Positions 17,131 through 29,310 of a stretch of DNA of 64,000 nt are shown one piece after another (the first letter of the stretch is position 1; each line of letters begins with the position of its first letter). Location of the stretch: assembly GCA_020283715.1 (NCBI GenBank), contig JAIQCW010000231.1, positions 1 to 64,000 on the forward strand. The letters run 5' to 3'. The position numbers were made by a program, and so were the translations under genes. The notes beneath the pieces are model-generated. The model saw only the letters and a list, made by a program, of their open reading frames with translations. It searched no databases and was not told where the DNA came from. Source of the DNA: Cytauxzoon felis. Taxonomy: Eukaryota > Apicomplexa > Aconoidasida > Piroplasmida > Theileriidae.

Positions 17131-18272
17131 ATGTCGTATATCGGGTATGTAAGAAGTTCTGAAGGCTTTGATCCTATTAAAGATTCTAAAATCAATGGTA
17201 AACCTGTAAGTTTATTTATACATCCATCCATCCTCAATAAAATTCTTTAGTATTATATAAATGATATAAATATAAATCCTACATGTACAATATGTAATAC
17301 AACAATGGAATATCTTTTACAATTTATACCACCAATTGAATATAATAAAAGAAAATTTTATTTTATTTATTATTGTAAACAACATTTAATTAATCATTCG
17401 GGTTGGAAATTAATTTTTATAAATATTAATCCTATCAATACTAACAATGATTTATTCAATTTTAATGAAAATTTTATAAATTTTTTTAATAATTTAAATC
17501 TATCCAATCAAAATATCAATTGTAAATCATTAAAAATTCTATTCAAAAATGATTTTAAATCATATCATCCAATCAAAGGTTTGAATTTTTTTATTTTTAA
17601 AAATCCCCTATTAATCTATACATTTTAGATGAACATGCATTGAAATTATTAAATTATTATCAAAATAGAAATCGTAATGAAATCGATGATGAAGATCTAA
17701 TCGATTATAATATCATCTCAAGAAATAATGATGGAGATTTAAATAGAAGAAGTAATAGATTTAATGAGATAATTAGCCATTTCCATGAAGAAGGATGTTC
17801 TACACTCGATGTCCAATCACTATTTTCTCCAACCTCTCTTCGTCTTGCAGACAGCTCTCCACCTGAGGTTACAACCTTATCTTCCACTAGGCGTGGAGCC
17901 TCCTGCAATTACCTATCTCTAAAGAGTAGAGCCACTCCCGGAGATCGTGGCAATGTCTACCCGGAAGAACGAAGAATGTTAACCCCTAAGAACAGGAATT
18001 CTACCCGGAGTAACAAATGATGTTAACCCGGAAGAACAGACCTCAAGTGGAACCTGGAAGCGATCTACGGGAGCTGGAAGGGGAGATAAATAGAGAAGGC
18101 CGCCACGGCGAGTGGAAAAGAAGTTGATGATGGTGAAGGTAGAGATTGGACCTCAGGTGGAGTGGATTAATATATTGAATAAAATGATATATAAATTATA
18201 GGTATGAATGAGTGTGTATCATGTAGTTATAATAGTGAGTGTATGATTGAGGTATTAAAATGTGAAATCTGA
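17131..18272 (+). CDS. PDCD2/Tsr4-like zinc-binding protein
   Basis: Four exons: 17131-17205, 17251-17578, 17629-17796, 18202-18272; 213 aa. Start MSYIGYV; then P-x-C-x-x-C-x-x-x-M-E-Y-L-L-Q-F, with C-K-Q-H and GWKL downstream, in the order of the PDCD2 N-terminal zinc domain ('C.xC..pMxfLlQiY...C..W'). The last exon has ECVSC and a conserved-like E-x-x-x-x-L-K end. Tsr4/PDCD2 escorts ribosomal protein uS5 during 40S assembly. The third donor (GTTCTA at 17797) is the only phase-compatible one I found and is not canonical, so the join over element R5 is uncertain. The 3' end overlaps TOP1 by 18 bp, convergent. Confidence 0.65.
17822..18165. mobile_element. Foldback element copy R5 (putative PDCD2-like intron)
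   Basis: CTTGCAGACAGCTC, CCACTAGGCGTGG, TCTCTAAAGAG...GAGATCGTGG, a centre with AACCCGGAAGAACAGA also seen inverted in R19, CGATCTACGGGAGCTGG, CCACGGCGAGTGG, CCTCAGGTGGA. Confidence 0.75.
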
Positions 18273-21200
18273 TTTGACGAACATAGCCCATGGGAATTTA
18301 GTTCTAAGTCCTTTATTGAATATTTTTTCAATTGGTACTTCATATCTTTTACAGAATGCAACTGTTATACGTGGATCCATATAATTAATTTTTGATGTAC
18401 CTAATGCTACAGTTTTATTACTATCTTTAATACGCATTTTTATAGAATGATCTTTTTGACGTTTTCTATAAATATATTTATGAAATTTTTTTAATAATAT
18501 TTCAATATACTTTAATTTTGCTAATTTATTCTTACATGATTCAATTTTCATATTGGGTTTTGTTATTAATTTCCTAGGTGTACCATTAATATCCTATTAT
18601 TAATTATATTTATAATATTATATTAAACATACATTAACTTTTGATATAAATATAAATTCATCTTTACTATTTGATTCTAAATGTTCTAAATATTTTGTCA
18701 TCTCTTCAATATCTTCTTTTAATAAATCAAATTGATTCTTCATCTTTAACATTGATGATTCATGTTGTTTAGGTATACTTCTTTGATGATTACATAAAAT
18801 TGCAACCTCTCTATTAGCATCATTATAAAATTTAATTAATTCTGATATATTTTTTATATCTACATTTATTAATTTCTGATCATCACATTCACCAAATGGT
18901 TTAAAATTCATTACTTTTGTACATTTTAAACGCTTAAATTGATTCTGTAATGTTATAGAAGCATTATATGTCCTAAACACTTTTGCTGATAAACCATCCA
19001 TCATCTCCTTCAAATAATCATTCAATTTAGTAGTCTATTAAATATTTATACAATAATAATAATAACATACCGTTATCAAACTAAATACCTCTGCATTAGG
19101 CTTCTTACGCTTTGTAAATTTCAATAAATTATTATACGCAAGCTCATCAATCTATAGGATATATATAATTAAATTTCATTAGATACCGAATCATAATCAA
19201 CCATATTCTAGTACAACTTCTATTCGTCTTCCACCTGAGGTCGTATTGCCACTAGGCGTGGTGCCTCTTCTATTTACTTCCCCTTTCAGCTCCCGTAGAT
19301 CGCTTCCAGGTTCCACTTGAGGTTATAAATCTAATCTCGACGAGATAAGAGTAAAGTGATGGAATCTATGTTTGTTCAGATATCTCAATTAATATAATAT
19401 GAAATGAAGGAGGGATTATAAAACTAAATACAATCATCAAATTCCTTTTCAATGAAGTATTAACATCAGAATTACATCCAATATTCACTGAAATATTTGC
19501 ATGAGTTTCCCCAGAAATTTAGATTTTTCTCCAAATTTTCGAGGTAAAAATGAAGTAATGAAATTAGTGAATATGACCTCGAGTAGAGACCTCAAATGGA
19601 CTACCCGAAGCTGATCTCAGGGAAGCGGAGGGGGAAGTAAATAGAGAGGCCACCACGGCGAGTGGAACACAAGGAGATGATTGGAACTCAAGTGGAGATA
19701 TGTCTTCAAGACGACGAAAGGTGGAGTGGACCTCAGGTTGAAGATCATCGGATTTAAAATATTCAATTTGTAAATAAGATTCAACTGACTTTGACGGTAT
19801 TGAAGTATCTGATTGAATCTTTACCTAGGAAATCGAGTGTGATTACATTTGGTTTCTTTTCATTGAATTTCAGGTGTTCTACTCGGAGGCTACAGCAACC
19901 GACGGTATCAGCTTCATCAGCATCTTTTTCTCCACCGACTCTTAATGCTAGAAAGTCGATTAGGTATGTTGCGGTTCCGATTTGTTTCTCGTATAAATCA
20001 TCGGCTAAAGAAAATGAAGATGTGGGGAGGAAATTTTTTAAAACTAACAGGCCATTTTATTACGATAATCTTTACGTATATTTTCAATATGACTCTAGAG
20101 ATGATGATGATGATGATTAAATAATAATTAATTAATACCTTTAATTCTCTAGCTTTATTATATTTTAATAAATCATGTAGACCTTTAAATTTAGATTGTG
20201 CTGCTAGATACATATATTTGAATTGATCATTGATTGAATCTTTATAATATGCTAACCATGTAACAGAATTATCATGATAGACATCTTTCCATGAATGTCC
20301 ATCTCTTTGTAACATTGAAACTTTTGGTACAGGTGCATCTTTAGATAAATTTAATATTACATCTCTAGGGAACATTCTACATTTTAATAAACCTTGTTTA
20401 GGATGTAATCCTCTACCTTTAAATAAACCGGGTGGTTCTAATTTATTAGAGCTAACTTTTTCTCTAATCCAATCAACTAGGGCATAATTATATTTATATT
20501 CTAATTTTGCTGTTTGTTCAGCTTTTTCTTGATAATATTCTTTATTTTCTTTTTTCTTTAACTTTTCATTTTCTAAATGTTCTTTAATTTTACTGAAATC
20601 ACAATCTGATAATTTTGAACTAGCCTTACGTATGGGGTGAGTTTTGGGGAATTTTGAGGTGAAGACAGACCAAAAATTTTTACGATAAATATCACTCGTC
20701 TCATAATTTGTACCTATAGATTGTGCCCACATTGTAGCAATTTCTTCAATTTCTGGTTCAAGTATTAATACTTCACCTTTAAATGTTATTGGTACATTAT
20801 GTGGTATATATTCGGGTGTAAAAATCATACCATTATGTTCAAGATATGTCCAATGTTCAGACATTTTTTCATACTCTCTAGTCTTATTATATTCCATATT
20901 ATCATCAATAGCTTCCCACCATCTAGATATTGGTTCAAGTATATCTTCTAATACAGTCCTTTTAATTTTAGTCTCAGATTTTACTCTTTTAGGTGAAGGA
21001 GATTTTAAAGCCTTAACTTCAGGTATCAATCCATCTTCATTCTTTACAATAGCTGTATTATCCTGTTGTGTTGGATCATTTATAATATCATCTGCACCTC
21101 GTTCTCTTTTAATCTTTACTACTTCATCAGTATATAATTGTGTAGTAAGAATAGACTCCTCTACTTCATTTTTCAATTCATACCCATCCAACTTTGGATT

Positions 21201-21347
21201 TTCAGAACTCTCATCATTAGAATGGACAATTTTTCCATCAATTAATGAAGAATTATCTAATGAACCTTCATGCTCATCAATAATACGTTTATTTTTAACC
21301 TTGTTTAAATCAACAAAATCGTCATCACTGTCAAATATTATGGGCAT
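18255..21347 (-). CDS. TOP1: DNA topoisomerase I (type IB)
   Basis: Six exons: 21347-20139, 20094-20049, 20004-19790, 19151-19071, 19034-18633, 18593-18255; 763 aa, phases consistent. Visible are the charged N-terminus (with DDDFVD), [31 protein letters not shown], the core [25 protein letters not shown], then [17 protein letters not shown] and, in the last exon, [15 protein letters not shown] with the catalytic tyrosine and PIEKIFNK. It relaxes supercoils ahead of forks and polymerases in the nucleus. Length matches human TOP1. Intron 3 (19789-19152, 638 nt) carries element R6; the other introns are about 36-48 nt. Confidence 0.95.
19208..19740. mobile_element. Foldback element copy R6 with long centre A (TOP1 intron 3)
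   Basis: Left arm 19208-19325 (CCACTAGGCGTGG, ATTTACTTCCCC, AGCTCCCGTAGATCGC), AT-rich centre to about 19575 (AATACAATCATCAAATTCC, CATGAGTTTCCCC), right arm 19576-19740 (GCTGATCTCAGGGAAGCGG, CCACGGCGAGTGG, CCTCAGG). Confidence 0.75.
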
Positions 21348-21658
21348 CTCTATCCAATGATCCTAAATGTGTATAATTTATATATATTTAAGACTTACAT
21401 GTAATTTATAATATCCATGTGTTAGAAATTAGTTAAGATCTCAATATTTTAAATGAGATTAATACCACACAAATACTTCATACAATTTATTTTAGGTATA
21501 TCAAATATAAAGATATTGTGCTTTGGACATTAAAAGAGTGGGCATACTAGGGCTAGACCTCCTCATGGCCATGAACAAAAAAGGGGGTATGAGATTCAAT
21601 CATTAAATATATTTAAAGATTTAATTTAATATATTTAACCAATCAATTAAATTTAAAT
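21348..21658. other. Divergent promoter region TOP1 / bromodomain gene
   Basis: AT-rich 311-nt spacer. Only a short GC-richer patch stands out near 21540-21590. No motif that I can name. Confidence 0.4.
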
Positions 21659-23926
21659 ATGGAATCGCAACAATCATGGGAGAAATATTGTTCGGATATA
21701 GTATGTCCTTTAATTCATGTTTTAATGTCATTCATCATTATTCAGTTGGTAAAGAAGATGCTAAGCGATCGCTATGGAAAAATATTCGCTACGCCAGTTC
21801 ACGAAGCTAGTGATTCAGTTATACCATTACAAATTAAAGAAAATTATAAATTAACTATACCGAAACCCATGGATTATAAAACAGTTAGGGTATGTCATAC
21901 TCTCGGTCATTTATCATCATATCTATAGATAAATCTTGATAATAAAATATATAAGAATCCACAAGAATTTAATGCAGACATGATACTCATATATGAAAAT
22001 TGTATGAAGTTTAATCCTCCGGTTGGTACGAGTAAATGGCTCCATGATGCCGCTAAGGCAAATTTAAAAAAATATACCAAACTGTATGTTTTCTATTATT
22101 TTTACATGTATTTGGAATGGATTGATTGTTGTTTTCATGTCGTCTTTGTAACATTTAGCTCTACCCTGATGCTCATTAATTGTAACTTCATCTTTGAGCA
22201 TGTTTTAAGGCATTTAATGAAAAGTCTATTGAACGTCTCATTATTTGATGTTTACATATTTTTCTTTATTACTTTATTCTTATATACTCTACATATTTTA
22301 TTCCATTCCACTTTCTTTCAATACACTTCATTCTACAGGTGGGAGCAATCCTTATCGCATGTAATGAAACTGTTCGAGATGAAACCGGGGCAAACTTCTG
22401 AGTTAGTGATAGATTCGGTTGCACAATCTGGTCATACAACACCGACAAAGACGGATAAGAGTGAGGTTAAATCGGAGAGTATGGATAGATCAAGGAATAG
22501 GTTTTCATTTCGTTTAAGTTTGCAAAGTATTCAAGAATATAAATTACGTCGTGGATTTAATAATCAATTACCACAGGATATACCGATTAGTCAAGATGTG
22601 ATGATGCCTATTGATAGTGATGTGGTTGTAAATGATTATGATGATATTGAAGATGAGGCTGGTACAGTAATAGATAAGATGGATATACCATCGATAATGA
22701 GTAGAGAGGAGGATGGTGTATTATGTGTATCATGGTTATCAGCTAATGAATGTAATAGATTATTTCCGAATTGTAGTATTATTGGAATAGGTGATGAGAA
22801 GCCTAATTATAATATCAGTGATATAGCTATACGCTATATATATAATCAGTTATATTTAAATGATGTAAATACGATTTCTAAACAAGATACAATGAATATT
22901 AAGACACATGATGATATTGATGATACAACAAAGGTTGAATACACTATGCATCAACATAATCGCATAAATTTTATATTTTCTAAACGTTCTAATAATAATT
23001 TATTAGATGATGGATTTAATACACCACCAATAAAAAAGAGGCAATCTAAAGGTTCAGATGTATCAAAAGGGAATGATAAAAAAGTTAGAGGTACAGGTAT
23101 TATATTTCATGATATGGATAATACATTTACAAATGATGAATTTTCTATAGAGGATAAATATATTGGAGTTGTTAGAAATGGAACAAAAGAAATGACATGT
23201 AATGGGAAATCTAGACAAATTTCAGATGAAACTATAATATCAGATGATATGAATATAAAAGATTATAGAGATAATATTATTAATGATATAGATTCTATAG
23301 ATGATAATATAAATGAATCTATTAAAGATATTAATAGAAATGATTTTATACAATGGACAAATGATGATTATTATAATCGTTCAGGACAATATAAATTTAG
23401 TACTAGAATTGAATTAACAATGGATACAACCATTGGTATAGATTTAGATACTGAAGCTGTTTTAAAAAAAAATGATTTTACTCGTGTATGTAATATTGGC
23501 GAATTTTTAAAAATTTTATGTGAACCACATATCTCATTATTATCTACCAATTTTGGCTTCTTTAAAATTGATGAATCAGAATTTATACATAAAAATAGTT
23601 ATCTTAAACATATCCGTCTATTTCTTGTAAATTGCTCTAAAGTTATTATCGAAATATCTAAAGAACCATTAACATTATCTAAACTTATACTCGATGGTAA
23701 ATCTAGAGATTCTTCTGTTGCAATGCTACAATATGAAGCCAAAATCGGTAATTTAAGAAATCTACCCTTCTTCGAATTACCAAGCGCTAGTAATATCTGC
23801 TATTGTGAAGATTTAGATATTCTCTGGAGAAGCCAAATCATCAATAATGCACTACCAACACCACTATTAGCACTCCATCTCATCTGCGATGGTAATAGCT
23901 GGAATAATAATAACTTTAAAACATAA
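21659..23926 (+). CDS. Bromodomain protein
   Basis: Exons 21659-21700, 21746-21889, 21929-22083, 22339-23926; 642 aa. The bromodomain covers residues about 20-115: Y-G-K-I-F-A-T-P-V, YKLTIPKPMDYKTVR, Y-K-N-P-Q-E-F-N-A-D-M, then ENCMKFNP with the acetyl-lysine-binding Asn. Bromodomains read acetylated histones. The remaining 500 residues are acidic and Asp/Asn-rich, with a basic stretch PPIKKRQSKG; no second domain recognised. Intron 3 (255 nt) is a multiple of three and stop-free; its translation is hydrophobic and interrupts the domain end, so I treat it as an intron. Confidence 0.85.
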
Positions 23927-23989
23927 ATTTAATCTTTTATACATCCATTGATGATATTTGTAACAATGACAACACTCAATATCCAATCC

Positions 23990-24630
23990 AACTCTTCTTC
24001 CACCGAGGTCTAATCACTACCTTACCTCTCCCACTCGCCTCCACCTGATGTCGTCTTGCAGACAGCTTCCTTCATTTAGTCATCTCTAAAGAGTATAGCC
24101 ACTCCCAGAGATCGTGGCGGAAGTATAAGCACTATAAATACATAACCACACATGCACTATAAATGTCGGGTTACAAGATTATGTTGATTAATTTACAAAT
24201 GATTTCTCCATAACTATAATATATACTTTAATATCAATACAATTGAAGGATGATGTATAGTTATATGATGGTATATATGTATTTATATAAATAATTATTA
24301 TAATATATATACTACATAACTACTAACATGAACTGAAGTATACTACTTATATAATATATAGTAGATTTATGTAAATAATTACATTTCATAAAATGAATAC
24401 AATACTAAACATCAGTTGTAAATGGTATTATATATTAATTATAGTAATTATAATTCAATTAATTTACATATTATTATAGTATTCAACCTCTGGTGGAGAC
24501 TTAAAGTGGACACATCTGCCACGATCTCTGGGAGTGGCTCTACTCTTTAGAGATGAATAAATGAAAGAGCCTCCATGGCGAGTGGAAGGAGAGGTGGATT
24601 GGACCTCGAGTGGAGAAGCTGACGATAAAA
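23990..24630. mobile_element. Foldback element copy R7 with long centre B (intergenic)
   Basis: Left arm 23990-24130 (GTCTTGCAGACAGC, TCTCTAAAGAG...GAGATCGTGG), AT-rich centre about 24150-24475 shared with R21 (ACAATTGAAGGATGAT), right arm 24482-24630 (CCACGATCTCTGGGAGTGGC, CTCTTTAGAGATG, CCATGGCGAGTGG). It occupies the gap between two convergent genes. Confidence 0.7.
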
Positions 24631-24659
24631 GTGTATTTGTATATAAGATTAGCTGCATT

Positions 24660-27459
24660 TTATTGTATACCGAGTACTTTAGAGATAGATTTGATGAATC
24701 GTTGTGCATAGAATTCGGGATTGACGCAAGAGATTCCATGATGATCGAGTGTTTTGATAGATTTGAGTAAATGTTCGGTTTTTTTGGTAAGATTCCAGCA
24801 TGTAAGAAAATCGATGATACCGATATAATAGATACGATCATGATTTTTGGATAAATAACAATTTGTAAGATTAAAATTATCCCAATTAACATCATCAATA
24901 GATTGTTCTTTATAATGTATACCTAATAATAATGAATAATCTAAAATTTTACAATTTTTAAGAAATTGTATATCCTTTTTAATAATATTTAATAGATTAA
25001 ATGAATCATTTGATGTTAATTCCATAATATCATTAAATTTATATAAATCACAATCTTTAAGTGCAATTGTATGATCTTTAACATCATGTTGTATAACACT
25101 TCTACCAACCCATGAACCTTTAAGATCATATCTACGATGTATAGCAACTTTAGAATAAAAAATATTATTCATTACTATAAAATATGTTTTATTATTTGTA
25201 TTCATAACTTTAATTGAAAATAAACCATAAAATTTTGTTAATAATGTATCTTTTTCATTTAATATATGTTCATAATATAATTTTAACCAACTTCTAACAA
25301 ATATTGCACATTTTTTTGTTATAGTTTTTAATATTAAACGACCATTTATAGTATAATAAAATAATGAACCACTTTTACCTTCTGAAACTAATTCTGACAT
25401 TGTTGTTAAATTTCCTAATACCATATTACCTATTAATTGTTCTGGACTAATAGATTCTATATATTCATCCTTTGTTAAACCAGATAACATACGTATCTTC
25501 CTAAATACATTAGGTGCATACTCTCTAAATACCAAACACATGCCATTATAATCAGATGATATATTTATAACATCACTAGAACCATTCATCATATTGACAT
25601 TATCCACACGAGGTCCATCTTTTCCATTGCAGACAGGTCTTCCACCCGATGTCCAATCACCTTTCTTCATCCTGCCGTCAGCTCTTCTATTTACTTCCCC
25701 CTTCGCTTCCCTGAGATCAGCTACGGGTGTTCTACTTGAGGTCTCCACTTGAGGTCCAGTACTACTCTTCATTTCATCACCACCTTCATCATCACCACGA
25801 TCTCTGGGAGTGGTTATACTCTTTAGAGGGAGATAATTTAAAAGGCTCTCTGCAAGAGAACGCGACTTGGATTGTACTTGAGATATAGGAACTGAAGATG
25901 TGGTAATATTTTCATGTGTAATATTGGAGATATCTATAATGGGTATAGAAGATTGATATGAGATATTGAATCCGAATTTCATATCAAAATCTGATGGTGA
26001 TAAAATTGTATCGGGTTGATTATATATATATTGTGCAGAATATTGTAATCCAATCATCATTAATATAACATCATTCCATCGTTCATGTCCAAAATGAATT
26101 GATAAACCACGTTTACCAAAACGTGAATGATCATTAATAATCCATTTAAGATTACTTTTAACATTAAGACGTGAATTAGATTTATTATTTGTTAATCTTG
26201 TACGATTAATATAACTACGTCTAAATTTATGTACAAATGAACGTATTAAATCATATGGATTCTGTACAGCTTCAATTGCACATTGCGATACAGATATACC
26301 CAATATATCTAAAAATTCACTAGATTCTGTTATAGCTGTAATAAAATTTTCTTTAGATATCCCTTTAATATTATTTTTATTATAACTATTAGCATATATA
26401 TTAAATATTTTTTAATATAATCTTCATCATAATATTTTGGTTTTCTACATACTAATAATGATCTAGACATTGTTATATCATGTACTAATTCTATAAATTC
26501 ATCTAATAACATAATATCATCTACACCATCATTTATACATGTCATATGTGATGGTAATTCATTATTTATATATATCGATTTATTATTAAATTTTGGTGGA
26601 TGTAATATACGAAAACTTAATTCTAATTTTTTTTCCTCTGTACCATTCAACATTATCAATAATGCACTAGCAAATTCTATATAATCCAATATACCATTAC
26701 CATCCAAATCAAATGCATTAAACATACGCTCCGTCAATAATCTACCTATAGTACCCAATAAACCTAAACATTCTTGAAATTTTATCAAACTCAATTGACC
26801 AGTCGGAGCCAATAAACGAAATCTATAATATAATTCATTTATTTAATCATATATAATTAATATATAACAATTAATGTACAATACAATTCCTTTCCACCTG
26901 AGGTTACACTCCTGTTCTCCTTTCCACTAGGCGTGGAGCCTCTCCACTCGAGGTTACAGCCTCGCGTTCTCCTGCCGTCAGCTCTTCCAATTACCTATCC
27001 CTAAAGGGTAGAGCCACTCCCGGAGATCGTGGTGAAGTTAGTGATGGATCATCCATCATGGGAATGATGGACGATGGTGCTAAGGATATGTTGGATGTAA
27101 CCTCAGGTGGAACCCGCAGCTGATCTCAGGGAAGCGAAGGGACAACTAAATAGAAGAGGCACCACGCCTAGTGGAAGATAACAATGTAACCTCAGGTAGA
27201 GGCGAGTGGAAAGGATGTGTATTGTATCTAGGTATGGAAAGGTAGATGTTATATTCGATGGATATAGATTGTACGTTGGCTATTTTCTAATGTTTCATTA
27301 AATAAATCTACACTTTGTAAAATATGAAACAAACCTTTCATATATAGAAGATGCTTCATCTTTAGTGCAAGTGATGATCTTTTGTAGATCTTTATAATAT
27401 GAAATGGGCATTTTAGCTGGAAGTAGTCTTCTGCGAAACCCACAGACAGGGAACGCCAT
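24660..27459 (-). CDS. EF-hand/PIP 5-kinase (one frame break, in-frame repeat insert)
   Basis: Exons 27459-27335 and 26822-24660. N-terminal neuronal-calcium-sensor-like part: TKDEASSIYERF continuing over the intron, G-Q-L-S-L-I-K-F, and EF loop DLDGNGILDYIEF. The lipid kinase domain has SGSLFYY, LILKTI with the catalytic Lys, YDLKGSWVGR, D-Y-S-L-L-L-G-I-H and IIDFLTCWNLTKKTEHLLKS. This fusion is known from Plasmodium PIP5K, which makes PI(4,5)P2. The frame breaks in a six-A run (plus-strand T run 26408-26413); one more base joins EDYIKK with FNIYANSYN. Element R8 (25608-25868) lies inside the coding part without a stop, adding about 88 residues. Intron 1 (512 nt) carries R9. Confidence 0.8.
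25608..25868. mobile_element. Foldback element copy R8 (inside PIP5K coding frame)
   Basis: CCTGCCGTCAGCTC, ATTTACTTCCCCC, TGAGATCAGCTACGGG, centre AGGTCCAGTACTAC, then CCACGATCTCTGGGAGTGG and CTCTTTAGAGGG. Reading on the minus strand it is open in frame with the kinase gene from end to end. Confidence 0.75.
26890..27215. mobile_element. Foldback element copy R9 (PIP5K intron 1)
   Basis: CCACTAGGCGTGG, CCTGCCGTCAGCTC, CTAAAGGGTAGAGCCACTCC, centre with CATCATGGGAATGATGG shared with R14 and R21, GCTGATCTCAGGGAAGCG, CCACGCCTAGTGG, CCTCAGG. Confidence 0.75.
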
Positions 27460-27655
27460 TATAAAGAAAGGTTAAATTTAAAAAAATGTATATATTTATT
27501 TACATCTTAAATTAAAACAATTAAAAAATAATAATGTGATCCACATATTAATATTTTCTGATTTTTTTTTTGAATCGCTACTTTATATAAATCACTACAT
27601 TCATCAAAGCATGCCAATCATCACATTAAATAAATTAAATGCAAATATAAAAAAT

Positions 27656-28876
27656 TTATAACATTTCTATAGCTAACATTGTACTGAATGCATTTAATGT
27701 GTTGTTTGATAATAATGTTGTTACAGTGTCTTCTATATGTTTTTTAGCATCCAATTTGCCTACGTTAGCTACAGCTAACTCTTCAGGTGTAGATTGCATC
27801 TCTTGTTTTATTGACGCATTATACTTCTCACATAATACACATATCTCATGTACTAATTCATTGTTCTCCTTCTGTCTCTCCTTGAAGTCCTAATGATTTA
27901 AATGTACTGCATGTACATTCATTTGACTCACCTGTATATGTAAATCTTTAGTCCATTTATTTTTGTTAAAATTCAACAGCATTTGATTTTCTAGAGCTGT
28001 TTTTCGATAATTTATAATGATACTATAATAATTACGATTTAAACCATGTACTAATGCTATTATCGTCGGCTTGTGTAAGTGGCCTATATTACTAGTTGTC
28101 TGTCTCGGCTCTTGACCTGAAGAATTATAAATGTGTAAATAGTTGGATAAATTTAATACAAGTTGTTGATGTATATCATCAAGCGTTAACAAAACATTGA
28201 CATACCTAACATGATCAAGTGTGGGCTGATAAGCCTAAAGCAGTCAATGACAACCTTTCCTTTTACAGATTGGATAGGATCAATGACTACACCTACAGCT
28301 CTTGGATTTAATTGTTCAAAACTCTGTTGAGTATTGACATCGGTACCTATAATCATTGATGAAGTAGGATGGATAGAATTAGGAGGTACAGTATGAGATT
28401 GTGAGTATTAGACTTACCAGAAAACCAACAGCCAAATCCAGGATGTGAATGATACCATCCAACAACAACTTCTGGCCTTCCAGTTCTTTTTAATTGATCC
28501 TTCATTTCAGTTTGATAAACAGGATCTACAGCTTCAACACTAACGCTATTACCTATAAAGACATTATAAATTTATAAATAGATGATTTAAACCTGATTGT
28601 GGCATAGAAAATACATCTACAACTCGGATTGTATATTCATCGATGAAGTCACCGAGCATAAGTCCCATAACTTCCATAGGAACACCGGCCTGAATTGAAT
28701 ATCTATATAAGCATAATAATTTTACATACTCTTCCATGTTTAAGCATTTTTAAGAGTGCTAACGACGATATATATACTTGTTCTGATGTATCTGCTAGTG
28801 GTCCGAAGGATTGCATATTACGCATCCCTCCGAATGAGTTTAATAGGCCTTGAAATGACCTAGAATTATCGGCCAT
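27656..28876 (-). CDS. RPN11: 26S proteasome deubiquitinase Rpn11 (PSMD14)
   Basis: Six exons: 28876-28730, 28689-28593, 28552-28418, 28346-28206, 28116-27932, 27889-27656; 312 aa, the usual length, all phases consistent. The JAMM zinc motif is visible as [21 protein letters not shown], with the preceding GVPMEVMG and S-V-E-A-V-D-P. The C-terminal coiled part ends with LAIEML. It removes ubiquitin chains at the proteasome lid. Strongly conserved family; no odd residues in the catalytic site. A divergent 101-nt gap separates it from the next gene. Confidence 0.95.
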
Positions 28877-28977
28877 TGTTATTTATTATTATTGATATTG
28901 TCTTTGGATGATATGAATATATATTAATGTTATCCCAAGTGTGGGTGAGGGTAGGTTGATAATTGTGTGATTAGAAG

Positions 28978-29310
28978 ATGTTAAATAGGAGTTTAAAACG
29001 ATTGAATATTGATTTATTGGATGAATGTAATAAAATATTAAATGTATTAAAGGTATCAGAATCGGATTTACAATTGAATAGGGATGTTGTTGTGTATAGT
29101 AGGAATAGAACATGTTCTAGGTGCAATAAATTGGTGAAGAGATTACAGGTTGAATATATAGATGATATATGTGCTGATCATTGGCGTTATTATCATGGAT
29201 TTGTATATAAAACACAATGCCCATTACATGGAATTATGAAATTTACTAAATTTTCTAATTTACGTATAGAAGATAAGAAATTATTATATGAGTCTATTAG
29301 AGATGAGTGA
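28978..29310 (+). CDS. Small putative zinc-binding protein
   Basis: 110 aa, one exon. A helical N-terminal half (LLDECNKILNVLK) is followed by CSRC, then C-A-D-H-W-R-Y-Y-H and C-P-L-H-G, a Cys/His arrangement that could bind one or two zinc ions. No family recognised. The stop TGA at 29308-29310 overlaps the start of the TFIIB gene, so the two may be read from one transcript or are simply packed. Confidence 0.6.
   Translation: MLNRSLKRLNIDLLDECNKILNVLKVSESDLQLNRDVVVYSRNRTCSRCNKLVKRLQVEYIDDICADHWRYYHGFVYKTQCPLHGIMKFTKFSNLRIEDKKLLYESIRDE

Noticed and set aside
19791..20120. Plus-strand 109-codon ORF
   Set aside because: Antisense shadow of TOP1 exons 2 and 3.
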